From Platycnemis pennipes (taxonomy: Eukaryota; Arthropoda; Insecta; Odonata; Platycnemididae), in the NCBI GenBank assembly GCA_933228895.1, contig OW121854.1, forward strand, positions 9,055,131-9,119,130: 64,000 bases of DNA. Direction: 5' to 3'. Both the position numbers and the translations under genes were made by a program. Under the pieces are notes generated by a model. The model was not told the origin of the DNA, made no database searches, and saw only the letters and a list, made by a program, of their open reading frames with translations. Every line of letters starts with the position of its first letter. The stretch's first letter is position 1. Below, piece by piece: positions 1-11,131 of the stretch.

Positions 1-340
1 ACATCAAAAAAAAACACTCGACAGCAGCGCATCAAAATAAATAAAATAAAGAAGTAAATGAATGGCGCGCGCGCATCGGTCGTGTCGACTCTTCGAGAGA
101 TGGAATCAAGGAGCAAAGAGAGATAGAGGGACTCGCCAAGAGCAAAACAAATGGACGCGTGTTGCAGAATCGCTCTGATCCCGTGGGAGAGATAGAAAAG
201 AGGGACAATGGAGAGCGGAATTGAGTTGACCAAGGACTTCCGAGGGACGAGCTAAGCGTGGGATACTAAGGGCGGGATATTCAGTCTAGCCGTGGAAACG
301 TAGCCGCTACTGGTCTGTGGAGACACCGGTAGGCATACGG
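1..340. other. Unclassified sequence, no gene seen
   Basis: No ORF of note and no repeat with recognisable ends. There is a short CG dinucleotide run near position 65-74 and purine-rich stretches near 110-220. Nothing here supports a gene. Confidence 0.5.
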
Positions 341-622
341 CAGGCACGTAGCCAGAAATTCACTTCGGGGGGGTGAGGGGGCGGGGCTAAGTCTTGCGTA
401 ACTTGAAACAAATCAGCCTTGCCCATTCGGTGTCGACATGTTACAAATCTCTTGCCTTCTTTTTCAATGCTTGATATTTACTTTTACAGTGCCCATGCTT
501 ATCTCTTCTTATTCGTAAAGTTCATTACTAAAATCAGAACAACAAAATAATTGGGAAAAAATTTCGAGGGGGGGAGGGGGCTGAAGCAACAGAAGCCCCC
601 CCCCCCCCTGGCTACGTGCCTG
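341..622. mobile_element. Foldback element with 15-bp perfect TIRs
   Basis: The ends are CAGGCACGTAGCCAG at 341-355 and its exact reverse complement at 608-622, enclosing 252 bp that contain G-rich and C-rich runs next to the ends. There is no coding capacity, so it is a MITE-like non-autonomous DNA element. I see no clear target-site duplication, so the superfamily is left open. Confidence 0.7.
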
Positions 623-631
623 GTACTTACT

Positions 632-706
632 GGCATGCTAGCCTATGGGTGACAATGAAGGCAGAATGTTTGGCTCCTCTGGAAGGATTAGGACCCACCT
701 TATCAT
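632..706 (+). repeat. Dispersed repeat M, copy 1
   Basis: The segment sharing AGCCTATGGGTGACAATGAA and a downstream GATTAGG...CCACC block recurs at 19957-20046 and 31992-32090. The three copies share order and spacing but differ by substitutions. The 341-622 foldback lies immediately upstream and may have inserted into this copy. I do not recognise the family. Confidence 0.55.
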
Positions 707-1156
707 TGTGTCTGATGCAGCCTCTTGAGGAAACTGCATGTGTTCGAAAACGTAAATAGCAACGAAATCGCGCCCAAATATCATCGTAGTGCCGTCAGTT
801 AATCTTCCCAACAATATTTAGGTTATGGTAAACATTAATACATTTGATCCCGTTAAGGGTATATTTTATCACTAAAACTGGTTATGATTTAACCTATTTA
901 AACTACATATTTGGCGCTTGTTTACGTATTCGCGCACTTTTCTGTAATTTATTCGTCACACATATTTTTTAAGTACAGAAAGCCCTAATTCATACGATAA
1001 ACTCCCGATTTTTCGTGCTAACGAGTGGTAACGGGTGAACGGATAATCGAGAAATACCGATAATCCGCCGTTCGATTCTATCCGGTTTCATTTCTCAAAG
1101 GTAAAATAAATAAACTCCCTACGAATATAACACAATCTACTAATGAAAAGATCCTC
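707..1156. other. AT-rich unclassified sequence
   Basis: No gene, no recognisable repeat end and no RNA gene was seen in this AT-rich stretch. Confidence 0.5.
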
Positions 1157-1683
1157 GCTGTAGGTAAATTTTTTTTTCCGTAATTTTCAATTGAGGTAAA
1201 TTACTGTACTTTTCGATAATTACCGTAATTTTCCGGTAATTTTAAGTTTTGAGCTGCAAATCCTTATCAGAGGACTAAAATCGAAATTAAATAGCATTTA
1301 GACATAAATGCCGACACTTATATCAAACATATCACCACGTTTATCTGTAATAACTCATTTAAAAAAATTATAACAAAGTTGGCAGCAACACGCAATTTGC
1401 CCCTCTTTTGTCACACTATGAGAAATTTTCGTTCCAAAGACATACCTCTCCGCAATGTGAATTTGTTATTTTACTCTGAATTAATCACGGACACAATGTA
1501 AACAAAATCGTTTTATGTTACTTGATTTATACCCATTCCAATGGTTTCTTCGTGAGGAAGAAATTTTCTGAAAAAGAACTTACCGTTTAATACGGTAATT
1601 TTCAGGAGTGTCGGTAATTTACGAAAATACCATAATATAATAAACGAAAATTACCGTTGTAATTTACCGAGTTGCCCATGTCT
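1157..1683. mobile_element. Probable foldback element rich in GGTAATTTT / AAATTACC
   Basis: Motifs of the type GGTAAATTA and GGTAATTTTC occur in one orientation at 1162-1245 and in the opposite orientation at 1580-1683, so the two edges could pair imperfectly. There is no coding sequence. I read it as an old MITE-like element, but the exact ends and a target duplication are not evident. Confidence 0.4.
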
Positions 1684-1769
1684 AGGAAAAGATGATATTG
1701 GGGTATTAGCCCAGTCGCAACTTATGCACAAGGGATTAATGATCATCTCAACTTATTCCCCTCAACTCC

Positions 1770-2318
1770 TTGAGTCTCCATTCTTGCAGCATCTCCTTCG
1801 GGAGCGGCACCGTGGAGTCGAGGGAAGACCGCCACTCGAAACTTGAGAAGACAACCGCGCTGCGATGCCTAATTAGGGAAAACGGCCTCGCGAACATTCA
1901 CGCGCGTGAGCTGGATCGGGTCGAAGGGGGTGAAGCGGGGAGAAAGGAAGTGACGCAGCAGGAGGTGCCCGAAAGAGGGAGGAGGCGGTCATATGCATCT
2001 GATATACCAGTCAGTCCCCTTTCTAAAAGAACCGTTCTCCTTCCTGCGAGTGAGCCACATGTGTCCCTTCGCGTCGGATCACATTCGACTCTCCAAGGCC
2101 GCATCCCACTATCGCAGTGGCGCTGTGTGTGCCAAATATGCGCAACTCAATGCGTCGCTTTTTGTTTACTTTACGTCTCCAAACGCATTTCATTAGATCG
2201 GGAAACGCCTCCTTATCTAGCGACAAACAGTTCCTTCCCTTCGCAAGTGTCATTAATTCTGCTCCCGTACACAGCTAGGAACGAATCTAAAGATCCGTCC
2301 ATTTCGTTCCCTTTATGA
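1770..2318 (+). other. Open frame of 182 codons, unrecognised and doubtful
   Basis: This is the longest plus-strand frame near the left end. The product is rich in Ser, Arg and Leu, with no signal peptide, membrane segment or family motif that I recognise. The other frames are also open here because the local DNA is GC-richer. No Kozak-like start, splice junction or conserved block supports it, so I report it only as a frame that exists. Confidence 0.12.
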
Positions 2319-2837
2319 TTGGTTTAGTTGGTTTTGTAGCTTGTTTGGGTACGTTTTTAATGTCCTTTCCACGTTAAGCGCTTTAATCGATTAGTTCCCT
2401 CCATTGATTTCGGTCACTTGATTCCTCTGGGAACCTTGCGTTCTTTAGACTGCTATGGAACGAGATTTTCATCTTTGTCGAATTCGTTCCACGTGATGAT
2501 TCGTTCCCTTTCTAAAATCGTTCCAGAACGACCCGTCTACAGTTCGTACCGACATAGTTAATGTGCACTCTCACATGGAAATGTTAGACCACATAAAAAC
2601 TCGTTAAGCTAAGTGCCAGATATCGTTACGTACGTACTTAAAGAGAGGTAAACTCGATGAAACCCTTAACGACATTGAAAAACCATCAAATTTAATGTTG
2701 GATGACCAATGAATAAGTCAATTTCATGACCATCCAGCAAGTTCTGCTGGCAATATCAAAGGAGGGAAATTCTAGAATGTTCTCGGACGAGTAAAGTGAT
2801 GAAACTAAGAGCCAACCAATTTACCAGGCTTACTTCA
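2319..2837. other. Unclassified intergenic or intronic sequence
   Basis: No gene or recognisable repeat was found. Several GTTCC-type words recur around 2290-2530 (cgttcc, gttcca), which looks like degenerate low-complexity sequence rather than a defined element. Confidence 0.45.
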
Positions 2838-3364
2838 ATGGGGGCGTTTACTCGGAATCGCAATTTTGTGCACGAAATCGTTAGATGGAAACGAAAAAGG
2901 AATTTTAGTGAAAAAAGTAATCTTCTAACCACAACGATTCACTCATAAATCAAAAATTAAAATAAGCAAAAGGTGACGCCCATCAAAAATGCTGCTGTGA
3001 TAACATTGAGGTCATTTTCCTCCCGTCCTTGACTGCTCTTATGGGAGGGGAAGGGAGTGGAGGGGGATTCTCGGAAGGTCTGCTCGCACAGATCCTGTTG
3101 CAATCGCTCCGATTGGCCGAGTCAGCTGTGTCCCCCCATTGCGATAAGGCAAAGTAGCTTCGCGGGCTCAGTTGTGATTCGACGAAGTCGATATACGTCA
3201 GAGGTTGCACCACGCCCACTTTTCCGAAAGGGTTAAAAACATCAGTTTTTCGCCGCTTATAACTCGGGAAATAATTGTCGGATCAAAAAACGGAAAAATA
3301 CGGGTCTTTTTATTTTACAAAGTCTATCAGATTCGGCTATAAAAAATATGGTAAACGACCCCAT
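2838..3364. mobile_element. TIR element C, copy 1 (527 bp)
   Basis: It starts ATGGGGGCGTTTAC and ends GTAAACGACCCCAT, a 14-bp TIR with one mismatch. A second copy of nearly the same length, clearly homologous along its whole length, is at 12311-12850 with the same ends. There is no transposase, so it is a non-autonomous element. The flanks do not show an unambiguous target duplication. Confidence 0.75.
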
Positions 3365-3807
3365 TGTCCACGAAAATTTTCAATTATCAACCCCTTTAGT
3401 GCTCTTTCACTGTGAAACTTAAAAATTAAGTTTGCATCTTATCAGTATTTTATAGATAACACAGAATAAAATACTAAATTTTCCACTACGATAAAAATTA
3501 CCTAATGACCTACGTTTCGATAGGTTTCATCATCATCATTCGATGTTGGCGAAGGTTTCGGATACCCAGGCTGGCCAAGGTACTACATCATCATCACCTG
3601 AATGTAGTACCTACATTGAAGCCTATGTCAGAATTAAATTTTTGTCTCAGTGGATAATTGGACATTCTATTCTGTATTATGACGGAATTCTATTCAATAA
3701 TGCCTGATGCCTCTAAGCTCAATAACTTTTACTAATGGCCCCCAATCGACCTTCAAATATTGCCATATCGATCGCTAGGGGTCGTTACGACCAGTTTGGG
3801 GGGCCCC
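3365..3807. other. Unclassified sequence with short CAT/ATC runs
   Basis: Contains short ATC/CAT trinucleotide runs near 3528-3540 and 3585-3598. A GTTTCGATAGG motif at about 3514-3524 resembles part of the CGAAAC signature seen at 6121 and 44716. No gene was seen. Confidence 0.4.
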
Positions 3808-4295
3808 TGACTGCTATGAGTCATGAGATGCGCGATACATCTATATCCACCAACTTCTATGCAGCTGAAAGCCGCTATTTAGGTGTTGTCATAACAAATA
3901 AAAAGAGTTTTATTTCAATAGTGATTGATGCTTAAATTTTCAAAAAAATTCTTCAAGCAAAAAATTCCATTGACGATTATATTTTGTTCCCATTCTTTAA
4001 AGAGCAGAATCTCCTCTTTGGGGAGGGATATCCTTGTTATTTTATCCAAATTCCCGGTATTGGAAGTCGTGTATTTCTTTCCGTTGGCGATTGTTGCGAT
4101 TGTGTTGGATACATTTCCGCTGGAAAGTGGACGGCTACACTTTGATCATAGCTCGAAGTAGGATCGATAGTGTTCGACATGTGTCCAGTATCGATCTGAA
4201 CTCGCATCGCAGTTGCTATTTACACATGCGAGTAGAGCTTAATAGTTGCTAGCAGTTGACTATCATAGCAGTCAACTGCTATGTGTAAACGCGCC
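3808..4295. mobile_element. TIR element D, copy 1, left end eroded
   Basis: Homologous in reverse orientation to 28603-29135. The right end carries the TIR with the near-palindrome AGCAGTCAACTGCT followed by GTGTAAACGCGCC, then TTTA. The left end retains only the inner part of the TIR (TGACTGCTATGA). The short ORFs here are shadows inside the element. Confidence 0.7.
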
Positions 4296-4299
4296 TTTA

Positions 4300-5357
4300 C
4301 TCACCGTACATTTTTTATCAATATGAAATAATTCACGTTTGCTATGTTTCATTTGACGTGACGAGGTAACTAGAATCAGAACAACCCGTTTTAAATGGTC
4401 ACGCGGGCAAAAAAGAAAATTCTCCTCGACCAACGGACCATGGAACTTCACATATTACGGCTTATTACGGACAAGAGTTGTCTCCGACAACGCACTGCAC
4501 AATGAAGGAATTAAGGGTAACTGTGCATGACATAAACATATCGTCAAAGATTTAAATCCATCATTGATTAAAAAACACTCAGCACGACGATTTATCGGTA
4601 AACCAACAGCATCTTGAAATTTATGTCCATTCCCAACGGCCAACCGCAACTTGAGCGATGGAAATTTTCCCATCACGATTGCATCACTCTAATCACAGAG
4701 AAAATATCATCCACTTATTGCGGAACGAGAAACCAATCAGCGGAGAAATGGGAGACGAATGATCTTGCAATCCCAGCAAGCCTTGCGGTTGTTGATGTAA
4801 AGAAATCACTTCTAAGATTACACTGGTGGGAAGACTCGTGTACCAACTTCGACGCAATGAAGAAGAGTATTTTTTTCTCTCTCAATGACAGTCTTTCCGT
4901 CGATACATCTGTATTGAATCGTCCCACTAATTAATTCACAACAGCAATCCCTTTAGGCAATATTACGGTAGTGAGGTCAACTCCGAAGCAAGGGCGATTT
5001 TTTTTACTATGACAAAAAACAATATCGAAGCGTCGAAAGAAAGATGCAAATCTCGGCACATCATCGAGGGAGGTTTACAGGTCGTTAAAGTGCCTTAGTT
5101 GCATCCCTCGCAAGGGGAGAGACCGCGTTTCAGGTTGGTTGATAGGTATAGTAATTAATAGCATGATGACGAAAATTGGCAGGGATGTAGTCCTTGATAG
5201 ATGATTTACAAATCACCCACTTATTAAGTTATAAATCCAATAACTTCAACAAAAAAAGACGTTAAAATATTTTATAACGATCATTAAGACTTAGAATTAC
5301 GAAGCCAATAATTGGGAAAGTTTGGCTAAAGTACTCGGCTCATAACAATAAAATATC
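4300..5357. other. Unclassified sequence with overlapping short open frames
   Basis: Frames at 4614-4934 (plus, 106 codons) and 4455-4676 and 4715-4927 (minus) overlap one another. None shows a motif I recognise. The two minus frames could be pieces of a decayed transposase because they run in tandem, but this is only a suspicion. No splice-supported gene was found. Confidence 0.3.
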
Positions 5358-5670
5358 GGGGGTTGTCTTTGAAACAGTCGTGATTATGTGGAATAGGTAA
5401 CCAAGGATTCACGTGATATAAACACAAATCGTTCGCACATTAGGATTGTTTCAAAGCCACTGAATACCACTTCATTCATTGTTTACTCTTGTGTTTTTTC
5501 TCATCCGTGGGCTATAGACGAGACAAACGAGAAAAAGTGAAGTGAAATTAATTAGTGATATTGTAAGGAGCGATTCAGACACACTACATTTGCAAAAGAT
5601 TCGTGTTTGTGCCACGTGACGCCTTCGTTACCTATTCGACATAATCTCGACGGTTTCAAACACAGAACCC
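5358..5670. mobile_element. Foldback family G, copy 1 (313 bp)
   Basis: The two edges are imperfect inverted repeats of about 60 bp containing TTTGAAAC, GAATAGGTAACC and CACGTG-like words. Homologous copies lie at 23884-24196 (also 313 bp), 39066-39373 and 44238-44554. It has no coding capacity and is a MITE-like DNA element. A clear target duplication was not seen. Confidence 0.75.
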
Positions 5671-6120
5671 TTGGTTCGAGACCACAACTCGTAATCTCTT
5701 CTTCCATCACAATTTTGTTGTACGTTTGTTGTATCAAGACAAGACAAAGCGACATTAGTTAAAGACAATGGAACACCCTAAAGCAACATTAGACATGCAT
5801 TATACCACGGCGGTTTTTAAGGGAGGTGATTTCCAACTAAAATCATAGGTGTCATTCAGGGTGGGCGGATATTCGGGACGAGGTAGGAATGTCAGGGAAC
5901 TAAGATAGGATATACTGAAACCCGGCGTCAGCGTAGACTTGTTCTGAACGAAAGGAGCCCAGCAGTACACTTTTTGATCCGAAGGAAGAGGTACTGATAC
6001 TGAAATTCCCTCCATACAGGACCGAAATATACAATTTAAATTTGCCGGCTAAACTTTATGGAACTCACTTATAGGAAAGGAATTACAAGTTGGTAAGTTT
6101 GACACTCTTTTATTACTATC
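5671..6120. other. Unclassified sequence, no gene seen
   Basis: A minus-strand frame at 5800-6015 has no recognisable motif. No repeat end or RNA gene was identified. Confidence 0.4.
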
Positions 6121-6158
6121 GACCAAGTTTCGACACATATAATGTCCTTATCAAGGTC
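6121..6158 (-). other. Hammerhead-like / Penelope-type motif
   Basis: Read on the minus strand, a TTGATAAGGACA segment, a 7-nt loop and TGTCGAAAC are flanked by GACC...GGTC. GACA/TGTC can pair as a short stem between a CTGATGA-like box and CGAAAC, the order seen in hammerhead ribozymes carried by Penelope-like elements. The first box is degenerate (TTGATAA), so activity is doubtful. Confidence 0.3.
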
Positions 6159-7313
6159 TATCATCGTTTCTTTACCGGAATATACCGCTGAAAAACGTGC
6201 TATTGTAGAACCAGGGCTCTGGGAATAGTATACTATACATCCTATAGCCTATAGGCTAGCACCCTAGACACATTATCGGTTCGATCCACTCCATCATGAT
6301 GAATTATGTACTGCTAATACGTATTAACTATGTACTTACACAAGCAAAATTCTAAGAGCGACGCTCCAGGGAAAAGTCTTATCGTTGCGATGGGTGACAT
6401 CCGTTTAAAAAAAACTAAGGTACTGTTATTAAACTATGGTGAACATAATAAACGCATATTCCGCAACGCTCAACGAGTTTATTCGATGAAATCGAGCGAC
6501 TATTTCTCACAAAAGCAAAGATCGCTGAAAAAATAAAGGAATGTAGGCGAACGGCCACTAAATTTCGGACAATAAACTGATGGGGATCTCAACTTGAGAT
6601 TTTATTGTGCCTAACTGCAGCTTAATTCGCCATGTTTCAAACTGGTGATTAAAAGATCATGGCGCATGTAATTAGTTCCATAATGTTTTCCCTGCAGATA
6701 AAAATAGGCACATCATAAGCGCATTCCAGGTATTTAGTTTTCTAATCTGAGCGTCAACGAAACGTAATGGAACAGGCAAACTGACTATCGGGATGCATAT
6801 TACTTTTGATTCAATTAAGCCCCCTTTTCGTAGAAGTTACTTATAGCGGATGAAGATAACAACAATGAAAGAGTTTCCCTTTATTTATTCCAACCACTTA
6901 CAACAACTTATCCCATTAAATTACGGCCATATATCCATTTGCAGGGCGTCCATCACTGTCCTGCGTTCATACTATTGTCCTTCGAAATACGAATCACTCA
7001 ATCCCAGTCAGTGTGTTCAAGCGATTTTCCCAGACAAAGGAAAGAGTTAGGCGTCCATCGTACTACTGCCATTCACTTCTCCATCCACCCATGACATTTC
7101 TATTCAATAAACTCTCAAACTTGCTCCTTATTCTTCTTCATTCTAAAATTCCGCTAGAAATTACCATCCCCATAGTTTACAAAAAAAATGACGTTTCATT
7201 ATATCCGATATTTTCGCAAACTGTAGCTGTCGGTATTAGGGGAGGATAATGACAACTAAAAATCACTGTCGCCATTCACGGATGGGTGGAATAGGATCAT
7301 GATGAAAAGGGAA
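6159..7313. other. AT-rich unclassified sequence
   Basis: Only short frames without recognisable motifs (for example 6330-6536 and 7013-7249, plus). No repeat ends or RNA genes were noted. Confidence 0.45.
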
Positions 7314-7606
7314 GAGGTGGACATATTTTCAGGAAAGGAGGAAGGATGGAGGGAAACCCGAAGTCGAAATTAGTCGACTATTAACGACAGGTTCCGAGGT
7401 TATAACAATGTAACATACTACAGTCCGATATACGGACTACTCTGTATACGAGGTATTAACAATGTAACATACAACAGTCCGATATATTGATATACGGACT
7501 CAAGTGGGGACCGGTATACTGGAGAAAAAACTTTGCATCTTCCGGGATTAGAACCCGGGATCTCGGAATGGGTGACCAAAATTCCAGCTACCACATCAAC
7601 CTGATC
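7314..7606 (-). repeat. tRNA-derived SINE A, copy 1, interrupted
   Basis: The tRNA-like head is at the right end. Read on the minus strand it has TGGTAGC as the A-box region and GGGTTCTAATCCCGG as the B-box/T-arm. The body (accggt...caagtgggg, aaacccg...gtcg) matches the longer copy at 13925-14215. A tandem duplication at 7396-7500 sits in the middle of the body. Confidence 0.65.
7396..7500. repeat. Two-unit tandem duplication of about 52 bp
   Basis: GAGGT..., ...AACAATGTAACATAC and ...CAGTCCGATATA occur twice in direct orientation, starting near 7396 and 7450. The second unit has a small insertion containing ATTGATATA. It lies inside the SINE A copy. Confidence 0.65.
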
Positions 7607-8930
7607 TCCTTTTCGCTAATTCATATCTTAATTTCGCGGAAACAAATTGACAAGCAGATCGAGAAGTCAACGGTATCAATTTTTAATTCTGCGTACTTAT
7701 TAGATACGACCACAATGTTGTACCCCCACCCCTTTTCCCCTTGGGAACCGACATGCGTGTGCTCGACGCTAAAAAATCGATAAAATACATTTTGAAATAT
7801 AACTACGAGAGATTATTATAAGAATAGCATTCGTCACGTAACTTAACCATGAATCATGACGAAGTTTTATTTCATTCAGCGACTGTATGAGCTATCGAAC
7901 TTGGATTGACGAAAGTGTTACGCGAGAAATGTTACATCCCCATGCATGGATTATGACTGCAGGGATATTTAAGTTCACGTTCATTACTTTCAATTACTCG
8001 GAACATTGCATTCATAGTAGTCACAACAAGAAAAGAAAGGGTAAAAGAAATTGGGCAAATTTAATATAGTTGGTAACAGCTTAAAGACAGAAATTATATC
8101 ACTTCACGACGATTACTTGATTTTATTTTCGTGTATTGGAACATAAAACGCAAGAGCTGTTGGAACATAAAAAAGGTGAGGATTAACTATTGAGCTATTT
8201 CACGGTTGATACTTATTTGTAGAAAAAAGAAAAGCCTACTGACGAACAATTTATTTCCTTTGCGGTACCGTCTTCGTTTCAGAAGATAGGCAGGACAAAC
8301 CGCTGACGAGAACTGTCTGTGGATACAGTTAAATTCTCTTTCGCAGCATGGGTACTTATCGATGGCCGACGCAGCCTAATTCGCTCAACCTGACTCGGGC
8401 CACTGGATGCAATAATAAACGGAGCTCTAGGGCGATCTAAATGAAGATCACGGACAGAGAAACACGAATGTGGGCATGAAAGGTGCCATAAAAGCCGACC
8501 GAGTAAATGGTTAAAACTTAGGGAAGCTAAAGAATTAGAGCATGCTGACGGCGGAAGTCATTCCGATCAGAAATGGGAATAGAAGAAGAGGAGGAAGCTT
8601 CCACTGATTATTACGAGGATGCAACCGTTAAATGAAAACATCTACGCGATCAGATATAGACGGGTGGAAATATTCCGTTAGGATTAATGGGGATGGACGT
8701 GATTGAGGGAAAGCTGGGGTAGGCATTGGTCTGCTCTAAAGGTAAGAAGAGAAACGTTTATCGGTTTGGTAAATCTGAATAAAGAAATATCCCACGAATG
8801 CCCTGCGATTCTAGAGAATATTTTATGCGAGGAGAACATTTTAAGGGACAAAAGTACGGATCAAAAAAATAAAGAGTATCCATCCCTTGGATAATATTTC
8901 GAAAGAAATAAGACGTCGGAACATCAAAAT
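7607..8930. other. Unclassified sequence; possible SINE A debris near 8640-8750
   Basis: A stretch around 8690-8750 (ggcattggtctgctctaaagg) resembles the SINE A body (ggcactggttcgctctaag in the 13.9-kb copy). Otherwise there are short frames without recognisable motifs. Confidence 0.35.
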
Positions 8931-9346
8931 TAGGGATGGGTCGGTTCGGTTCTTCGGTTCTCGGTTCCACCGGTTCTTGAGCTTAGAACCGGAACCGAGG
9001 CCAAAAATAATCGGTACCGAAATAATTGGCGCGAAAACCAGTTTGAAACCTGCTCACACTGAAAGTGGAGGCTTCATATTAAAACCTGGTGAAATAGTGT
9101 ACTTAGTTGCTTCAAAGTTGCCGCGAATTATTCTCATTCAGTCGTTAAAATGACTATACACAAAAATATAATGAAGCATTATTTTTCAAGCAGTATGTCT
9201 CTGAAAATGATTATTGATTACCTTATCTTACCATTGAGCAATGCGAAGTAAGTGGTAAATTAAGAACCGGAACCGAGAATCGGAACCGAGAACCGAAGTT
9301 AAGAACCGAACCGGAACCGACAAAAAGTGGAACCGACCCATCCCTA
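8931..9346. mobile_element. hAT-type non-autonomous element with perfect 8-bp TSD
   Basis: The TIR is TAGGGATGGGTCGGTTC at the left, with its exact reverse complement at the right end. The element is flanked by the identical 8-mer ATCAAAAT at 8923-8930 and 9347-9354. An 8-bp target duplication and TAGGG-type ends are typical of the hAT superfamily. The interior near both ends is built of GGTTC/GAACC repeats, so it folds into a long hairpin. It has no transposase. The clean TSD suggests a recent insertion or good preservation. Confidence 0.9.
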
Positions 9347-9354
9347 ATCAAAAT

Positions 9355-10388
9355 CTAGGCTGGAAGCAAAACTATTAGGCATAATTAATGAGTGCGCTTT
9401 ATGAATGATGGAAAAATAATAAGTAGCATTAATAATGACTTCTTTGGCAAGCTAAACATCCCCTCCAATACGCACTTGTACACGTAGGATATTTCTGCTG
9501 CGAAATAGAACACAACTGCTTTCCAACTCGGTCGAAAAGACGTGTCCTCCACATTTGCAAAAAAAAGTGAAGGCCAGGGCCCGAATTAACCACGGTTAAG
9601 GTCGTCGTCCACAGACGACTCAGAAAATGGTCAGAGGGAGAGGACGAAGTTATGACCGAAAGGGACATGAGTAGAGATTCAAGCAACGAGGCGAATGAAG
9701 GAGGAATTTTCCCGGCAGCGAATTAAGCCAACGACGGATTTCCCAAAACTACGACATTCCCCTCAAACGGAAGGAACTCGCTGCCTTAGCGACCAAAACT
9801 GTTTAGCGGTGGACCAATTAGACCACGGTTTTACGCACTCCAACGAAAGAGGTGATATCGCACCTCCACCATTCCAATCCTAAAAAGCCACTTTATACGA
9901 TACGATATATTTTTTTTAGCATACTAAAAATCGAATCGCGTAAAATGGCTCAATCGTACGAGATAAATGCGTCGCATTCGATTTGCAGTACAGAAAACAG
10001 AAATAGGTATGATACTTATTTTTCATCGGAGTCTCGCATCCAACTACTAAACCACAGGCGCGTAGAATGTTTCAACATAATACCGGTGGTGGAACTGTAA
10101 TCAATGAAACAGTGAGATGTATAACAATACGGCAGCCGTCTCTTCGTCTCGTCTGAGGAAGGATTCTTACGTCATCACTCCAGGATTATTACAGAATGAG
10201 CGTGAAAAGCAGGCTTCGAAATAAATACGTCCAAACAATATAAATAAACAGTAGTTCCAGCGCATGCGCCGGTCAGAAATCGAAATGGAGAGTTTGATCA
10301 CATTTGAGACGTTCAGTTTTGAGTTCAATGTTCATTACTTAATTAAGTGCAGTGTAACATGGCATTAATACAAACAATGCATTCAAGT
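9355..10388. other. Unclassified sequence, no gene seen
   Basis: Short frames on both strands (for example 9429-9686, minus) lack recognisable motifs. No repeat ends were identified. Confidence 0.4.
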
Positions 10389-10462
10389 CCGAGGCGGGAA
10401 TCGAACCCGCGACCTTTGGGTAAAAATCAAATCTTTGTTTTTAGGTGATCAATCGCCTCAGG
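10389..10462 (-). repeat. tRNA-like SINE head
   Basis: On the minus strand, AAAGGTCGCGGGTTCGATTC is a near-perfect T-arm/B-box, and CCTGAGGCGATTGATCACC takes the 5' part. The anticodon region is replaced by an A/T-rich insert and the acceptor stem is not consistent, so it is a SINE or pseudo-tRNA rather than a functional tRNA gene. Confidence 0.55.
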
Positions 10463-10512
10463 TTATTTCACACCGTCTGACCTAAGCTCATAAGATAAAC
10501 GTAAAATCCAAT

Positions 10513-10574
10513 CCGAAGCGGTATTCGAACCAACGACCATTGGGTTGCCAGGACGGCATCCAACACCACTTCGG
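10513..10574 (-). repeat. tRNA-like element with pairing ends
   Basis: Read on the minus strand it begins CCGAAGTGG, ends CCGCTTCGG and has GTTGGTTCGAATACC as a B-box-like arm. The ends can pair like an acceptor stem, but no good D-arm and anticodon arm can be drawn. It is most likely another SINE head of the same class as its neighbour. Confidence 0.5.
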
Positions 10575-11059
10575 AATCTTTCTTTCCTGCGTCACTTTGT
10601 TGCGTTTTTCTAATAACTATCATCAGTGAACTTCATTCAATCCCCAGTTCCTTGGACGACGTGGACGAGTGAAATTCATATTCATCAATACATCTCGCGC
10701 CATTACCTCCCAGCTCATAACACCGTGACTGCCCAAAGGCATTGATACCACCACCAGTGCTCAATCCGAAGGTCGGTGAAGGTGCATCTCACACCAAGAG
10801 CTAAGCTCAACGCGGAGAGTGAAATTCACACATCAGGGTAGTGGGGCAAATCCTTTCTCTACTCAGCCACCGGTATCTCAGAAAAACATCTCACACCCAG
10901 AAAATCACACGGCTTGGACTTTTTTAAAACGGCCACATTCAAACGCGGGACCTTGGATCACCAGTCCAACAGGATTCAGAACGGTGCCAGAACACTACCA
11001 CACAGTCAATGGCATAGCAGTTATAAGTGAAAATACCAGTGTCATTTGAAGCTGACCGG
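10575..11059. other. Unclassified sequence with a possible decayed tRNA-like patch
   Basis: CAAACGCGGGACCTTGGATC at about 10941-10960 looks like a decayed tRNA-like arm on the minus strand. The frame at 10819-11049 (plus) has no recognisable motif. Confidence 0.3.
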
Positions 11060-11131
11060 CCCCAGTAGCCAGGTCGGTAAAGTGCTACGTAACCATAAGG
11101 TCGGCGGTTCGTGTCCCGCTAAGGGTGTGGC
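11060..11131 (+). repeat. tRNA-like SINE head, plus strand
   Basis: CAGTAGCCAGGTCGGTAAAG gives an A-box-like region and GGTCGGCGGTTCGTGTCCCG a B-box-like arm in tRNA order and spacing. It is followed by an unrelated body (TTCCAACGCCTTCGGG). It is a SINE, not a tRNA gene, because the arms do not close properly. Confidence 0.55.

Noticed and set aside
1770..2318. 182-codon plus-strand frame
   Set aside because: No recognisable motif, and overlapping frames on the opposite strand are also open. Composition explains the length.
7396..7500. Start of a CRISPR-like or satellite array
   Set aside because: Only two units, imperfect, inside a SINE, and the genome is eukaryotic.
10513..10574. tRNA gene
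   Set aside because: The ends pair, but a D-arm and anticodon arm cannot be drawn, and similar heads occur throughout the window as SINEs.
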